Origin: Streptomyces alanosinicus
GTDB taxonomy: Bacteria; Actinomycetota; Actinomycetes; Streptomycetales; Streptomycetaceae
Assembly (NCBI RefSeq): GCF_014650595.1
Contig: NZ_BMVG01000010.1
Span: 165,415 to 229,414 of the forward strand
Reading direction: 5' to 3'
Length of the DNA stretch: 64,000 nucleotides
Position numbers and translations under genes: made by a program. The number at the start of each line of letters is the position of its first letter. Position 1 is the first letter of the stretch. Under the pieces are notes generated by a model. That model was not told the DNA's origin, did no database searches, and saw nothing but the letters and a program-made list of their open reading frames with translations. Positions 35,534 to 45,548 of the stretch are shown here, one piece after another.

Positions 35534-37996
35534 ATGATGGAATCCGTGCGAGAGGGTTTCGCCGCAGGCACACCCGGGGGACCGGGTGATCTGTTCGACG
35601 CGTCCACCGACGCGGCTGCGGTGATATCGGAACACGGCGTCGTGGTGGGCTGGACCCGCAGCGCCGAGACGCTCCTCGGGCACGCGGCAGCGGACGTCGT
35701 CGGTGCCTCCGCCGCGCGCCTGCTCGCCGTGCCCGAGGACCCGGCACGGCTCGCCGGCGTCGTGGCCCGCTGCCGCGCCGGCAACGGCTGGAGCGGGCAG
35801 GTCGCCGTACGGCACCGGGACGGCCACCGCCTCGACCTGCAGCTGCGGGTCTCGGCCCCGTTCCGCATGAGCGGCACCGAGTGCTTTCTGCTGTCGGCCC
35901 GCGAACAGTGGCGGCCGTGGACCATGGGCCAGTCGGTCCTGGACGGCTTTCTGACCCGCTCGCCGGTCGGCATGGCCGTCATGGACACCGAGCTGCGCTA
36001 CATCTGGCTGAACGACACCCTGGAACGCTTCGGCGGGGTCCCCCGTGACCAGCGGCTCGGCAAGCGGCTGAGCGAACTGCTCCCCGGGCTGCAGACGGAG
36101 GCCCTGGAGGGCCTGATGCGCAAGGTGCTCGCGACCGGGCTGCCGGTGACCGACTACGAGTACGTGGGCTGGAGCTGGGCCGACCCGCACCGCCAGCACG
36201 CCTACGCGACCTCGTTCTTCCCGCTGGTCGACGTCGCGGACGCCGTCACCGGCGTCTGCTACATGGTCCAGGACGTCACCGAGCGGTGGAACGCCCGCCA
36301 GCTGCTGACCATGGTCAACGAGGCCGGCACCAGCATCGGCAGGACCCTCGACGTGATGCGGACCGCCCAGGAACTCGCCGACTTCGCCGTCCCCCGCTTC
36401 GCGGACTTCGTCATCGTCGACCTGCTGGAACCCGTGCTCAGCACCGAGGGCCACGGAGCGTGGCTGAGCGACGCCGGACCCGCGCCCGCCAGGCCGGCCA
36501 TGCGCCGTGCCGCACTGCGCTCGGTGCGCGACGGCACCCCCGAGGCCGTCGTCCAGGTCGGCGACCCGGTCGACTTCCTCCCGCCGACACACGACGCGCG
36601 CCTGCTCATCGACGGCGAACCGCTGCTCATCCCGGTCCTCGACCCCGACGACGCCCTGTGGGCCGCCCGGGAACCCCTGCGCGTGGCACGCATCCGCGAG
36701 TTCGGGCTGCACTCGCTGATCTTCGTGCCGATGCGGGCGCGGAACACCGTCCTCGGCCTCGCCACGTTCGCCCGCTCCCGCAACCCCTCCTCCTTCGGCA
36801 CCGACGACGTCCTGCTGGCCCGGGAACTCGTGGCACGCGCGGCGGTGTGCGTGGACAACGCCCGCCGCTACACCAGGGAGCACACGGCGGCGGTCACCCT
36901 CCAGCGCAGCCTGCTGCCCCCGGTCCTGACCGGCGGCACCGCCCTGGAGGTGTCCTCCTCCTACCGGCCGGCGGACCCCTCCGGCGGTGTCGGCGGCGAC
37001 TGGTTCGACGTGATCCCGCTGTCCGGTGCCCGCGTGGCCCTCGTCGTCGGCGACGTGGTGGGCCGCGGCATCACGGCGGCGGCCGGCATGGGCCGGCTGC
37101 GCACGGCGGTGCAGACCCTCGCCGCCATGGAGATGCCGCCCGACGAGCTGCTCGCCCATCTCGACGACCTCGTGCTCCGGCTGAGCGACGAGGAGGCCGC
37201 GGCCGGCACGGCCGCCCGGAGCACCTTCATCGGCGCGACCTGCCTCTACGCCGTCTACGACCCGGTCACCAGGCGCTGCGCGATGGCCCGCGCCGGACAC
37301 CCGCCGCCCGTCGTCGTCTCACCGCGCGGACGCCCCTCCTTCCCGGCGATCCCGGCCGGGCCCCCGCTCGGGCTCGGCGGAATGGCCTTCGAGGCCACCG
37401 AGATCGAACTGGCCGAGAACAGCCTCTTCGGCCTCTACACCAACGGCCTCATCCAGGGGCTCGACCACGATGTCGAGCAAGGCATGTCCCGGCTCGCCGA
37501 GGCCCTCACCCGCACCGGCCAGGACCTGGAAGAGCTGTGCTCCTCCGCCGTGCGCACGCTCGTACCCGTCCCGCAGTCCGACGACATCGCCCTGCTCCTG
37601 ACCCGCACCCGCGCGCTCGGCGCCGACCGGGTCGCCTCCTGGGACGTACCGCCCGACCCGGCCGCCGTCGGCGCCGTGCGCGCCCGCGCCACCCGCCAGG
37701 TCGAGGACTGGGGCCTCGGCGCGGAAGCGGCCATGACCACGGAACTCATCGTGAGCGAACTCGTCACCAACGCCGTCCGCTACGGCACACCGCCCCTGCG
37801 GCTACGACTCCTCCGCGACGCCCGCCTCACCTGCGAGGTCTCCGACGCCAGCAGCACGGCCCCCCGGCTCAGACACGCCAGGAGCATGGACGAGGGCGGC
37901 CGTGGGCTCTTCCTGGTGGCCCAGCTCGCCCACCGCTGGGGCTCCCGGTACACCGCCGAGGGCAAGATCATCTGGGCCGAGCAGGAGATACCCTGA
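35534..37996 (+). CDS. PAS-GAF-SpoIIE phosphatase fused to an HATPase (RsbW-like) domain
   Basis: This ~820-residue protein has PAS domains (25-110, 140-255), a GAF domain, a SpoIIE phosphatase (VGGDWFDVIPLSGARVALVVGDVVGRG, ARAGHPPPVV, DDIALLLTRTR) and a C-terminal HATPase_c_2 kinase (MTTELIVSELVTNAVRYGTPPLRLRL, DEGGRGLFLVAQLAHRWG). Phosphatase and anti-sigma-type kinase are thus in one chain, which allows both setting and resetting of a partner-switch. AAGGG favours ATG 35534 over GTG 35528. Confidence 0.92.
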   Translation: MMESVREGFAAGTPGGPGDLFDASTDAAAVISEHGVVVGWTRSAETLLGHAAADVVGASAARLLAVPEDPARLAGVVARCRAGNGWSGQVAVRHRDGHRLDLQLRVSAPFRMSGTECFLLSAREQWRPWTMGQSVLDGFLTRSPVGMAVMDTELRYIWLNDTLERFGGVPRDQRLGKRLSELLPGLQTEALEGLMRKVLATGLPVTDYEYVGWSWADPHRQHAYATSFFPLVDVADAVTGVCYMVQDVTERWNARQLLTMVNEAGTSIGRTLDVMRTAQELADFAVPRFADFVIVDLLEPVLSTEGHGAWLSDAGPAPARPAMRRAALRSVRDGTPEAVVQVGDPVDFLPPTHDARLLIDGEPLLIPVLDPDDALWAAREPLRVARIREFGLHSLIFVPMRARNTVLGLATFARSRNPSSFGTDDVLLARELVARAAVCVDNARRYTREHTAAVTLQRSLLPPVLTGGTALEVSSSYRPADPSGGVGGDWFDVIPLSGARVALVVGDVVGRGITAAAGMGRLRTAVQTLAAMEMPPDELLAHLDDLVLRLSDEEAAAGTAARSTFIGATCLYAVYDPVTRRCAMARAGHPPPVVVSPRGRPSFPAIPAGPPLGLGGMAFEATEIELAENSLFGLYTNGLIQGLDHDVEQGMSRLAEALTRTGQDLEELCSSAVRTLVPVPQSDDIALLLTRTRALGADRVASWDVPPDPAAVGAVRARATRQVEDWGLGAEAAMTTELIVSELVTNAVRYGTPPLRLRLLRDARLTCEVSDASSTAPRLRHARSMDEGGRGLFLVAQLAHRWGSRYTAEGKIIWAEQEIP

Positions 37997-38080
37997 GTCC
38001 CGATTTGCCTTCGAGTGGACTCCAGCAGCCAGACTGGCGACAACGGATTCCGAGGCGGACACAGAACAGGACGAGGGCCG

Positions 38081-38896
38081 ATGGCATCGACGAACGGGGC
38101 GGGGCACCCCCTGCCGTACGACACCTACCGCGAGGCCGTCGCGCGCGAGACCCTGCGCCTCACCGAGGTGGTCAAGGGCGCCGACCCGGCGGGCGCCGTG
38201 CCCTCCTGTCCCGGCTGGACCCTGGCCGACCTCACCCGGCACGTGGGCGCGCTGCAGCGCTGGTTCTCCACCCTGCTGACGCAGCTGGTGCAGGAGCCTC
38301 CGCGCAGCCGCGACATCGAGCTGGGACTGCCGGAGACCGCGGAGGAGTACCCCGACTGGGTGGCGGCGGGCGTGCCCGAGGTCGCGGCCGTGCTGCGGGA
38401 CACGGATCCCGACGCGGCGATGTGGGTCTGGGGCGAGGACCGGCACGCGCGGTTCTGGGCCCGCCGGATGCTCTTCGAGACGCTGGTGCACCGGGTGGAC
38501 GCCGAGCGTGCCGTGGGCCTGCCCTCGGACATCGACCCCGTGCTCGCGGCGGACGGCGTGGACGAGTTCCTCGTCAACCTGCCCTACGCGGGTCTCTTCG
38601 CGCCCGGCGTGACGAAGCTGCGCGGCGACGGCGAGACCCTCGCCTTCCGGTGCCGGGACGCCGCCGACGCGAGGGCCGAGGAGTGGCGGGTACGGCTGGA
38701 GCCGGACGGCTTCCGCCCGGTTCCGCAGGCAGAGATCGAGGCCGACGCCTCCGCGCCGGTCACGGCGGCGGTGCACGGCGACGCGGGAGACCTCCTGCTG
38801 CTCCTGTACGGCCGCCGGTCGTACCAGGACCCGGTCTTCGAGGTCTCGGGCGAGGCCGCGGTCCTGGACAACTGGTTCGCGCACACGGCCTTCTGA
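38081..38896 (+). CDS. Maleylpyruvate isomerase-family (MDMPI/DinB-fold) protein
   Basis: This 271-residue protein has VPSCPGWTLADLTRHVGALQRW, the MDMPI N-terminal signature with its metal His, and the helix ARRMLFETLVHRVDAERA with a second His. The C-terminal MDMPI_C domain follows. In actinobacteria these are mycothiol-dependent enzymes or unknown. It lies between two signalling phosphatases without clear operon linkage. Confidence 0.88.
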   Translation: MASTNGAGHPLPYDTYREAVARETLRLTEVVKGADPAGAVPSCPGWTLADLTRHVGALQRWFSTLLTQLVQEPPRSRDIELGLPETAEEYPDWVAAGVPEVAAVLRDTDPDAAMWVWGEDRHARFWARRMLFETLVHRVDAERAVGLPSDIDPVLAADGVDEFLVNLPYAGLFAPGVTKLRGDGETLAFRCRDAADARAEEWRVRLEPDGFRPVPQAEIEADASAPVTAAVHGDAGDLLLLLYGRRSYQDPVFEVSGEAAVLDNWFAHTAF

Positions 38897-38921
38897 CCCG
38901 CCGCCGGCCCGGGGGCCGCGC

Positions 38922-40094
38922 TCACCCCGCCGGTGACGCGGCCGACGGCGGCTGCTCGGGGACCAGGCAGACCACGAGCGCCGCGGTGTCGTCCTGCAGG
39001 CTGTCGTGGCTGTAGGCGAGCAGGTCGTCGTGGAGCCGGCGGAGCAGTTCCTTCGGCGGGAGCGGGCCCCAGGTGCTCAGGCGCTGCAGCAGCGGATAGA
39101 AGACGCCCGCCGCGTCCCGTGTCTCCGTGACACCATCCGTGTACAGCAGCAGCTGATCGCCGGGACGGAAGGGGTACTCGTCGACGTGGTACGGGTCCTC
39201 GACCAGCATGCCGAGGTTCAGCGGCGGCCTCGGCCGTCCGCTGTCCAGTTCGCACACCTCGCCGGCGCGCAGCGAGATCGGCGGCGGATGGCCGCAGTTG
39301 ACGATGCGGACGAGACGGCCGTCGGCGGGGATCTCGGCGAACACCGCGGTGACGAACCGTTCGCCCGTCTCCGTCCCGCCGAGCTGGGCCGCCCTGCGGC
39401 TCATGCTCGTGTCCGCCCGGCCGGCCAGCGCCAGCAGGTCGGGCTCGTCGTACGCCGCCTCGCGGAACGCGCCCAGCAGCGTGGCGGCGGTCTCGACCGC
39501 CAGCAGCCCCTTGCCGCGGACGTCGCCGATGAGGAGGCGGACCCCGAAGCGGGTCGGGACCGCCTCGTACAGATCACCGCCGATGCGCGCCTCCGCGCTG
39601 GCCGAGAGATAGAGGCTCTCCAGGCGGAGATGGCCGATGCGGTGCGGCACGGGCCGCAGCAGGACGCGCTGCGCGGTCTCGGCCACGAACCGCACATCGG
39701 CGAGGGTGCGTTCCCGCCGGATCCGGTGGGCGGCCAGGATCGCGCCGAGGCCGCCCACCAGGGCCGTACAGATGTAGGAAGCGACGTAGTGACGGTCCCA
39801 CAGATAGCCGACGGACCGGCCCGCGCAGCACGGCGTACCCGCCAGCACCCCTTCGAGGGTGACGGCGAACACCGTGGCGGCGGCGACGCCCAGTGGCCCG
39901 AGCGCGAACGCGGCCAGTACGGGCACGCAGATCAGCGCGAAGCTCACCGGCCAGTCCACCGGTGTGGCCGGCTCCAGCAGCAGCACGGCCGCGACATAGA
40001 GGACCGGGAGCCAGCGCAGCCACAGTGGCGGCGCCGGCAGCCGGTGCCGGAGCGCGGCGTCCTCCGGCTCCGGGCCGGTCCTTTCGTCCTTCAC
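38922..40094 (-). CDS. Membrane SpoIIE-type (PP2C) phosphatase
   Basis: This 390-residue protein has four to five N-terminal membrane helices (25-125) followed directly by a SpoIIE phosphatase: RIGGDLYEAVPTRFGVRLLIGDVRGKG, VNCGHPPPISLR, QLLLYTDGVTETRD and DDTAALVVCLV. The periplasm-facing part is short, so sensing is probably within the membrane. It is the third SpoIIE phosphatase in 7 kb. Confidence 0.92.
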   Translation of the reverse strand: MKDERTGPEPEDAALRHRLPAPPLWLRWLPVLYVAAVLLLEPATPVDWPVSFALICVPVLAAFALGPLGVAAATVFAVTLEGVLAGTPCCAGRSVGYLWDRHYVASYICTALVGGLGAILAAHRIRRERTLADVRFVAETAQRVLLRPVPHRIGHLRLESLYLSASAEARIGGDLYEAVPTRFGVRLLIGDVRGKGLLAVETAATLLGAFREAAYDEPDLLALAGRADTSMSRRAAQLGGTETGERFVTAVFAEIPADGRLVRIVNCGHPPPISLRAGEVCELDSGRPRPPLNLGMLVEDPYHVDEYPFRPGDQLLLYTDGVTETRDAAGVFYPLLQRLSTWGPLPPKELLRRLHDDLLAYSHDSLQDDTAALVVCLVPEQPPSAASPAG

Positions 40095-40161
40095 CCGACC
40101 AGCCTGGTGCGCCGCGCCGCCTTACCCCGGTATTGCTCCACTCAACGGCATGTTCCGCCGG

Positions 40162-43074
40162 TCAGCGGTGGCCCCGTGCCGAGGCCGTGCCGCCGAAGCC
40201 GATCGCGAAGACATGCAGGCCCCCGGACGCGACGTCGGACGGCAGGCGCACCCCGCTGACCGTCTTGCCCGGGGTCAGTGCCACGGGAGTGGTGGCGAAC
40301 ACATAGGTGGTGGTGGGGTCGGACGCGGTGCCCGCGTGATTGCGGTACGGCAGGGTCACCGCGACGGTGTTGTCGGCGAGCGGTGAGCCGGCGCCCGCGC
40401 TCAGCGTCCAGTCGGACAGGCCGAGCGTGACCGGCTGGGTGGTGCCGTCCGTGTAGGTGACGGTGGCGGTGCCGGAGACCGGGCCGTTGTTGGCGGCGCC
40501 CAGGAAGGAGATGCTGCCGGAGCCGGAGGTCCGTACCGTCTGCCCGTTCGCCTCGTAGTTGTCCCGGGCGCCGGGCGCCACGTCCGGCCAGGTGAACGCC
40601 GCCCCGCCGACGGTGACCTCGGCACCGGGAGTGACTCCGGCGGTGGCCAGGGCGTGCGCGGAGTAGCTGAAGCCGGCGCCGTCGAAGTTGGCCGAGGCCG
40701 CGGCGGTGTCGCCGGACGTGCCGACGCCGCTGTAGGTGGGCGCGCCCGGGTAGGAGCGCGGTGCGGCGGCCGCATCCGACGCCCAGGACGTGTTGGGGGA
40801 GGTGCCGAGGACGTAGGTGAGGGTGCCGCCGCCGCTGAGGGCGCCGTCGGGAGCGTGGGCCGCGTTCCACGCGGCGCCGTTCCAGGTGGCGGACTGGACG
40901 TAGGGGGCGTCGTCCGCCGCACCCGTGCCGTCGATCGTCAGGGTGCGGCCGGAGGGCAGGGTGAGCACGGCCTGCGGGAAGAGCGGGCTGCCCAGCGCCA
41001 GATCGGCGGTGCCGGGGGTCTCGGGGTACATGCCGAGTGCGGACCACACGTACCACGAGCTCATCTCGCCCAGGTCGTCGTTGCCGGCCAGCCCGGCCGG
41101 ACCGTCGGTCCAGATCTGGTCCTGGACCTGCCGGACGACCTTCTGCGTCTGGTACGGGCGGCCGATGTAGTCGTACTCCCAGGGGATGTTGAGACTGGGC
41201 TCGTTGCCGAGGTCGGTGTATCCGCCGGCGCCGGTCAGGGAGGACAGGTCCGTGTCAAGGAACGTGGCCATGGCCGCGTCGCCGCCCATGGCGGTGGCCA
41301 GTCCGTGCAGGTTGAACGGCACCATCGGCGTGTACTGCCAGGAGTCGCCCTCCACGAAGTTCCTGCCCGAGGTGGGTGAGAACCCGCCCGTCCACGTGCC
41401 CGAGGCGTCGCGCGGCTGGACGAAACCGCTGCTGTAGTGGAACAGGTTCTGCCAGTCCTGCGCCCGGTTCGCGAACCGCTGCTGATCAGCGGTGTGGCCG
41501 AGCGCGCCGGCGAAGGCCGAGATCGCGAAGTCCGCCGAGTTGTATTCAAGCGTGGTGGAGGCCGGGCCGTAGAAGTTGCAGCAGCCGTACTTGCCGTTGC
41601 TGGGCAGCCGGCCGAGCTGCTGCATGTAGGCGAGGCCGGGTCGGTTGTCGTTGGGGACGGTGGCGCCCGCGATCATGCCTTTGAGCGCGGCGGCGGTGTC
41701 GAAGTTCCGGGCCCCGAAGGCGTGGTAGTCGGCGATGATCTCGTCCGCCGGGTCGCCCACCATGACATGGGTCTCGCCGTTGTTCTCCGACCACTTGGGG
41801 AACAGGCCGGTCTGCCGGTAGTCGTCGACCATCGACTGGGCGGTGTCGGAGGCGACCTGCGGGGCGAGGAGACCTTCGAGCTGGGCCTGCGAGCGGTAGA
41901 CGTCCCAGCCCGAGTAGTTGGCGTAGGCGGCGCCGTGGCCCTTGTCGACGGTGTGGATCCTGCCGTCGAAGCCGGGATAGCGGCGGTCGGTGTCGCTGAT
42001 CACGTTCGGATGCAGCAGCGAGTGGTAGAGCGCCGTGTAGAAGACGGTCTGCCGGTCGGGTGTGCCGCCTGCGATCCGCACCCGGCCGAGCAGGGACGTC
42101 CAGGTGGCGCGCGCCGCGCCCTGCACCTTGGCCAGATTCCAGCCGGGGTTCTCCGCACGGCGGTTGGCCACGGCGCCCGCGGCCGAGACATAGGAGATCC
42201 CGACCTTGGCTTGAACGGCCTGGTGGGTGGTGGTGTCGAAGGTGACGTAGCCGTCGGAGCCGCTGGCCCGGGGACCGAAGGCGCGGGGCGTGCGCGGCAT
42301 GGCACCGTGCAGCACGGGTCTGTTGGGCGCCTCGGGGGCGTTGGGCGAGGCGTCGGTCCTGGGCGTGGAGGGCGTGGCGGCGGCCAGCGCGGTACCGCTG
42401 TGCCGGAACGGCTGGTCGAAGACCATGTCGTAGTAGACGGTGTAGGAGTTGCCCTCGCCGCAGAAGTTGCCGCTGGTGATCTTGCCTCGCACCTCCGTGT
42501 CGTTCACCACGTCGAACTCGGCTGCCGTGTCGCCGTTCTCACTGGCCGTCAGCTTGAAGAGCAGGTTGGCCTGGCCGGTGGACGGGAAGGTGAAGCGCGC
42601 CATGCCGCTGCGGGTGGTGGCGGTCAGCTCCGTCTTCACCCCGTTGTCCAGCGAGACCGTGTACGAGCCGGGCGAGGCGGACTCGTTGTCGTGCGAGAAG
42701 GTGTCCGTGGCGGCCGTGTCCACGGCGCCGACGGTCGGCAGCACCGGGATGTCGCCGGCGGCCCGGCAGCCCGGTCCCGCGATGTGGGTCAGACCGAATC
42801 CGGTGATGGCCGAATCGGTGTACTCGTAGCCACCGCCGTCCGGCCGGTGGGGGCTGGTGTCGGGGCTCCACTGGACCATCCCGAACGGGGTGTCGGCGCC
42901 CGGGAAGTCGTCGGCGGCGTGTGTGGTTCCGATGAACGGGTTCACGAGCGAGGCCGGATCGGTGACCGGCGCGAGCGTGACGGGATCGGCGTGGACGGGG
43001 ATCGAGGCGGCGCCCAGGGCCAGGGCGCCCGCGGCCAGCACGGACAGAAGTCGGAACGGCACCATCGTGACCAT
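40162..43074 (-). CDS. Secreted GH92 alpha-1,2-mannosidase
   Basis: This 970-residue exported enzyme has a signal peptide (1-29, VHA-D) and a complete GH92 catalytic region: VNPFIGTTHAADDFPGADTPFGMVQWSPD, GFGLTHIAGPGC, ALYHSLLHPN, SGWDVYRSQAQL, FVEGDSWQYTPMVPF with the catalytic Glu, and NDDLGEMSSWYVWSALGMYP. The last 200 residues are beta-rich (NEW3-like) modules. Calcium-dependent removal of alpha-mannose from fungal or host glycans is expected. Confidence 0.93.
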   Translation of the reverse strand: MVTMVPFRLLSVLAAGALALGAASIPVHADPVTLAPVTDPASLVNPFIGTTHAADDFPGADTPFGMVQWSPDTSPHRPDGGGYEYTDSAITGFGLTHIAGPGCRAAGDIPVLPTVGAVDTAATDTFSHDNESASPGSYTVSLDNGVKTELTATTRSGMARFTFPSTGQANLLFKLTASENGDTAAEFDVVNDTEVRGKITSGNFCGEGNSYTVYYDMVFDQPFRHSGTALAAATPSTPRTDASPNAPEAPNRPVLHGAMPRTPRAFGPRASGSDGYVTFDTTTHQAVQAKVGISYVSAAGAVANRRAENPGWNLAKVQGAARATWTSLLGRVRIAGGTPDRQTVFYTALYHSLLHPNVISDTDRRYPGFDGRIHTVDKGHGAAYANYSGWDVYRSQAQLEGLLAPQVASDTAQSMVDDYRQTGLFPKWSENNGETHVMVGDPADEIIADYHAFGARNFDTAAALKGMIAGATVPNDNRPGLAYMQQLGRLPSNGKYGCCNFYGPASTTLEYNSADFAISAFAGALGHTADQQRFANRAQDWQNLFHYSSGFVQPRDASGTWTGGFSPTSGRNFVEGDSWQYTPMVPFNLHGLATAMGGDAAMATFLDTDLSSLTGAGGYTDLGNEPSLNIPWEYDYIGRPYQTQKVVRQVQDQIWTDGPAGLAGNDDLGEMSSWYVWSALGMYPETPGTADLALGSPLFPQAVLTLPSGRTLTIDGTGAADDAPYVQSATWNGAAWNAAHAPDGALSGGGTLTYVLGTSPNTSWASDAAAAPRSYPGAPTYSGVGTSGDTAAASANFDGAGFSYSAHALATAGVTPGAEVTVGGAAFTWPDVAPGARDNYEANGQTVRTSGSGSISFLGAANNGPVSGTATVTYTDGTTQPVTLGLSDWTLSAGAGSPLADNTVAVTLPYRNHAGTASDPTTTYVFATTPVALTPGKTVSGVRLPSDVASGGLHVFAIGFGGTASARGHR

Positions 43075-43334
43075 GTCCCTTCGACAACGATGTCCCGAAA
43101 AGTGGTCCCTTCGACCCCTGCTGTCAAGGACACGCGGTGCAGAACCAGCCGCCCGACTGACGTAACGTCATATCTCGTACACACGGCAACGCCGAGAACA
43201 CAGCGGCCGACACCGGCAACGGACACATGGCGGCAACGGGCACATGGACGCGGTCGGCCTCGCCACCGCCTGCTACTTCGCGCCGTGCACCGGCTACGAG
43301 TCGGCGGCCCGGACGTTCCCCTTGGGGTGAGGTG

Positions 43335-44768
43335 TCATGCGCCTGCCGGTGAGTCCACGGGCAGTATCAGCCGGAACAGGGCCCCGCCACCCGGGGCCTG
43401 GTGGGCGGTGAGTTCGGCGTGATGGGTATGGGCGATCTGCCGGGCCATGGCCAGACCGAGGCCCGAGCCGGGCAGGGCACGAGCGGCTCGGGCCCGGTAG
43501 AAGCGGTCGAAGACATGAGGCAGGTCGGCCGCGTCGATGCCGGGACCGTGGTCGCGGACGGTGATCTCCACACGCGTGCCGTCCGGTGACCGGTGCGCCG
43601 CCACCTCGACCCGGCCGCCGGGCGGGGAGAACTTCGCCGCGTTGTCCAGCAGGTTGGAGAACAGCCGCGTCAGCCGGCTCGGCACCGCCGCGGTCAGGGC
43701 GGACGCGGCCGAGGGGTCGGTGTCGAGAACGAACGGGACGTTCGGCCAGTGATCGCGGGCGGCCGCCACCACGTGCTCCAGCAGCACAACCGGCGGGACC
43801 GACTCCAGCGCCTGCTGTGGCTCTTCGTCACGGGCCAGGTCGATCAGATCGTTGACCAGCGTGGTCACTTCCCGCAGCTGACGGGTGAGCGCCCCCGTCG
43901 CCCGCTCCCGCTGGCGCGGCGTCAGCTGCTCGGCACGCAGCAGGATCTCCGCGTTCGCCCGCAACGCCGTCAGCGGGGTGCGCAGTTCGTGCGAGGCGTC
44001 GGCCACCAGCCGGCGCTGCGCGGCCAGCGACTCCTCCAGGGCGTCCAGCATGGTGTTGAAGGTGACGGCGAGCCGGGTGATCTCGTCCTCGCTGCCCCTG
44101 GGCTCCGTGGGCAGCTCGATACGGAGCCCGGCGTCCCGCGTCGCCGTGATGCGTTCCGCGGTCGAGGTCAGCCGTGTCACGGGAGCCAGCCCCGAACGCG
44201 ACACCCAGTAGCCCAGCAGCGCCGCGACCGGCACACCCGCCCCACCGATCAAGGCCAGCAGCCAGGCCGCCTGCCGCTCGGCCCGTCGCACCCCGTCCGA
44301 GCGCAGCGCCACCTGCATCGCCAGCCCCTTGCGCGCCGGCGTGGTCAGCACCCGCACCGGATGCCCGGCCACCGAGGCCGTGCTGTAGTACGGCGACCGA
44401 TGGCGGCCGGCGACCTCGCGCACCGCGTCGGTGACGGGCAGCAGATAGGGCTGGCGCGGGTCGTTCGCCGAGGACTCGGGAACCAGTTGGGCGCAGGCGG
44501 GTGCGGCCAGATACCGGCACTCGCCGGCCTGTACGCCCGGACCCTCGTCCTGGTGCTGCTGCACGGCCAGCGTGGCCGCCTGCGTCAGCTGCAGGTCGAA
44601 CTGCCGGTGCAGCGTGTAGACGGTGACGGCGTACGCGCCCGCGCACACCGCCAGCGCCACCCCCGCCACCGCGGCCGACGCGGTCAGCGCGAGCCGGCGG
44701 CGCAGCGGAGGGCGCCGGTGCCGGCGCGGCCGGGGCACCCGGCCGGCCGGTGGCCGACGCCGGGTCAC
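43335..44768 (-). CDS. HisKA-type sensor histidine kinase
   Basis: This is a 477-residue membrane kinase. It has a first TM helix (~25-50), a periplasmic domain with two cysteines (GECRYLAAPACAQ), a second TM (LLALIGGAGVPVAALLGYWVS), then HAMP, HisKA with DASHELRTPLTALRANAE, and HATPase (NLLDNAAKFSPPGG, DHGPGIDAADLPHVFDRFYRA, GSGLGLAMARQI). The GTG start overlaps the response regulator stop (GTGA). It likely controls the divergent murG-like operon. Confidence 0.92.
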   Translation of the reverse strand: MTRRRPPAGRVPRPRRHRRPPLRRRLALTASAAVAGVALAVCAGAYAVTVYTLHRQFDLQLTQAATLAVQQHQDEGPGVQAGECRYLAAPACAQLVPESSANDPRQPYLLPVTDAVREVAGRHRSPYYSTASVAGHPVRVLTTPARKGLAMQVALRSDGVRRAERQAAWLLALIGGAGVPVAALLGYWVSRSGLAPVTRLTSTAERITATRDAGLRIELPTEPRGSEDEITRLAVTFNTMLDALEESLAAQRRLVADASHELRTPLTALRANAEILLRAEQLTPRQRERATGALTRQLREVTTLVNDLIDLARDEEPQQALESVPPVVLLEHVVAAARDHWPNVPFVLDTDPSAASALTAAVPSRLTRLFSNLLDNAAKFSPPGGRVEVAAHRSPDGTRVEITVRDHGPGIDAADLPHVFDRFYRARAARALPGSGLGLAMARQIAHTHHAELTAHQAPGGGALFRLILPVDSPAGA

Positions 44769-45484
44769 CGCTCGTCCAGCCGGTAGCCCACGCCGTGCAC
44801 GGTGTGGACGAGCCGCGCATCGCCGCCCGCCTCCAGCTTGCGGCGCAGATATCCGATGTAGACGGCCAGGGAGTTGGAGTCCGGCCCGAGGTCCCGGCCC
44901 CACACCCAGCGCATGATCGTCTCCCGTTCCAGCACCTGGCCGGGATGGCGCAGCAGCAGATCCAGCAGGCTCCACTCGGTGCGGGTGAACTCCAGCCGCC
45001 GCCCGCCGCGGCGCGCCGTGCGGGTCTGCGGATCCACGACCAGATCGGCGAAGCGCACCTGCGCGGACGGGACCGGCTCGCCGGGCCCGGCACGACGCAG
45101 TAGGGCCCGCAGCCGCGCCGCCAGCTCGTCCAGCGCGAACGGCTTGACCAGGTAGTCGTCCGCCCCCGCGTCCAGGCCGTCCACCCGGTCGCTGACCGCG
45201 TCGAGCGCGGTCAGCACCAGGATCGGGGTGCGGTCGCCGAGGGCCCGCAACTGCCGGCACACCGCGAGCCCGTCCACCACCGGCATCATCACATCCAGCA
45301 CCAGCGCGTCCGGCTCCCAGTCCGCCACGGCCGACAGCGCCGCATGCCCGTCCGCCGCGCCCAGGACGGTGAAACCCTCCAGGGCCAGCCCGTCCTCCAG
45401 GGCGGCGCGTACCTCGGGATCGTCGTCCACGACCAGCACACGCGCAGCGCCGCCGGGGGATAGGTCCTGACCTGCATCGTTCAT
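44765..45484 (-). CDS. OmpR-family response regulator
   Basis: This is a 239-residue regulator. The receiver has Asp20/Asp21 and phospho-acceptor Asp64 (LVLDVMMPVVDGL) with Lys in DDYLVKPF. The winged-helix effector includes LEFTRTEWSLLDLLLRHPGQVLERETIMRWVWG and SNSLAVYIGYLRRKLEA. ATG 45484 is used since it begins just before the receiver. It precedes the kinase in one operon and is divergent from the murG-like gene. Confidence 0.93.
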   Translation of the reverse strand: MNDAGQDLSPGGAARVLVVDDDPEVRAALEDGLALEGFTVLGAADGHAALSAVADWEPDALVLDVMMPVVDGLAVCRQLRALGDRTPILVLTALDAVSDRVDGLDAGADDYLVKPFALDELAARLRALLRRAGPGEPVPSAQVRFADLVVDPQTRTARRGGRRLEFTRTEWSLLDLLLRHPGQVLERETIMRWVWGRDLGPDSNSLAVYIGYLRRKLEAGGDARLVHTVHGVGYRLDER

Positions 45485-45507
45485 GGGGCCAAGCCTGCCA
45501 AACGGCG

Positions 45508-45529
45508 CTCTTAAAGACCTCTTAGAACA
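45508..45529. promoter_or_regulatory. Two 11-bp direct repeats, likely OmpR-type operator
   Basis: CTCTTAAAGAC and CTCTTAGAACA lie head to tail with an 11-base period, the spacing used by OmpR/PhoB dimers. They sit in the 64-base gap between the response regulator and murG-like genes, so both promoters could be covered. Confidence 0.65.
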
Positions 45530-45548
45530 GACCGGGACCGTGCTCGGC

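Noticed and set aside
36286..39015. A 909-codon plus-strand frame across the phosphatase and MDMPI genes
   Set aside because: Arg/Pro/Gly-rich shadow of the +1 frame of two well-defined genes.
43075..43334. Possible gene fragment between GH92 and the histidine kinase
   Set aside because: A short plus-strand frame (VGLATACYFAPCTGYESAARTF) has no start with ribosome site and no recognisable family; TCCCTTCGAC occurs twice 30 bases apart but partly reflects the ribosome site.
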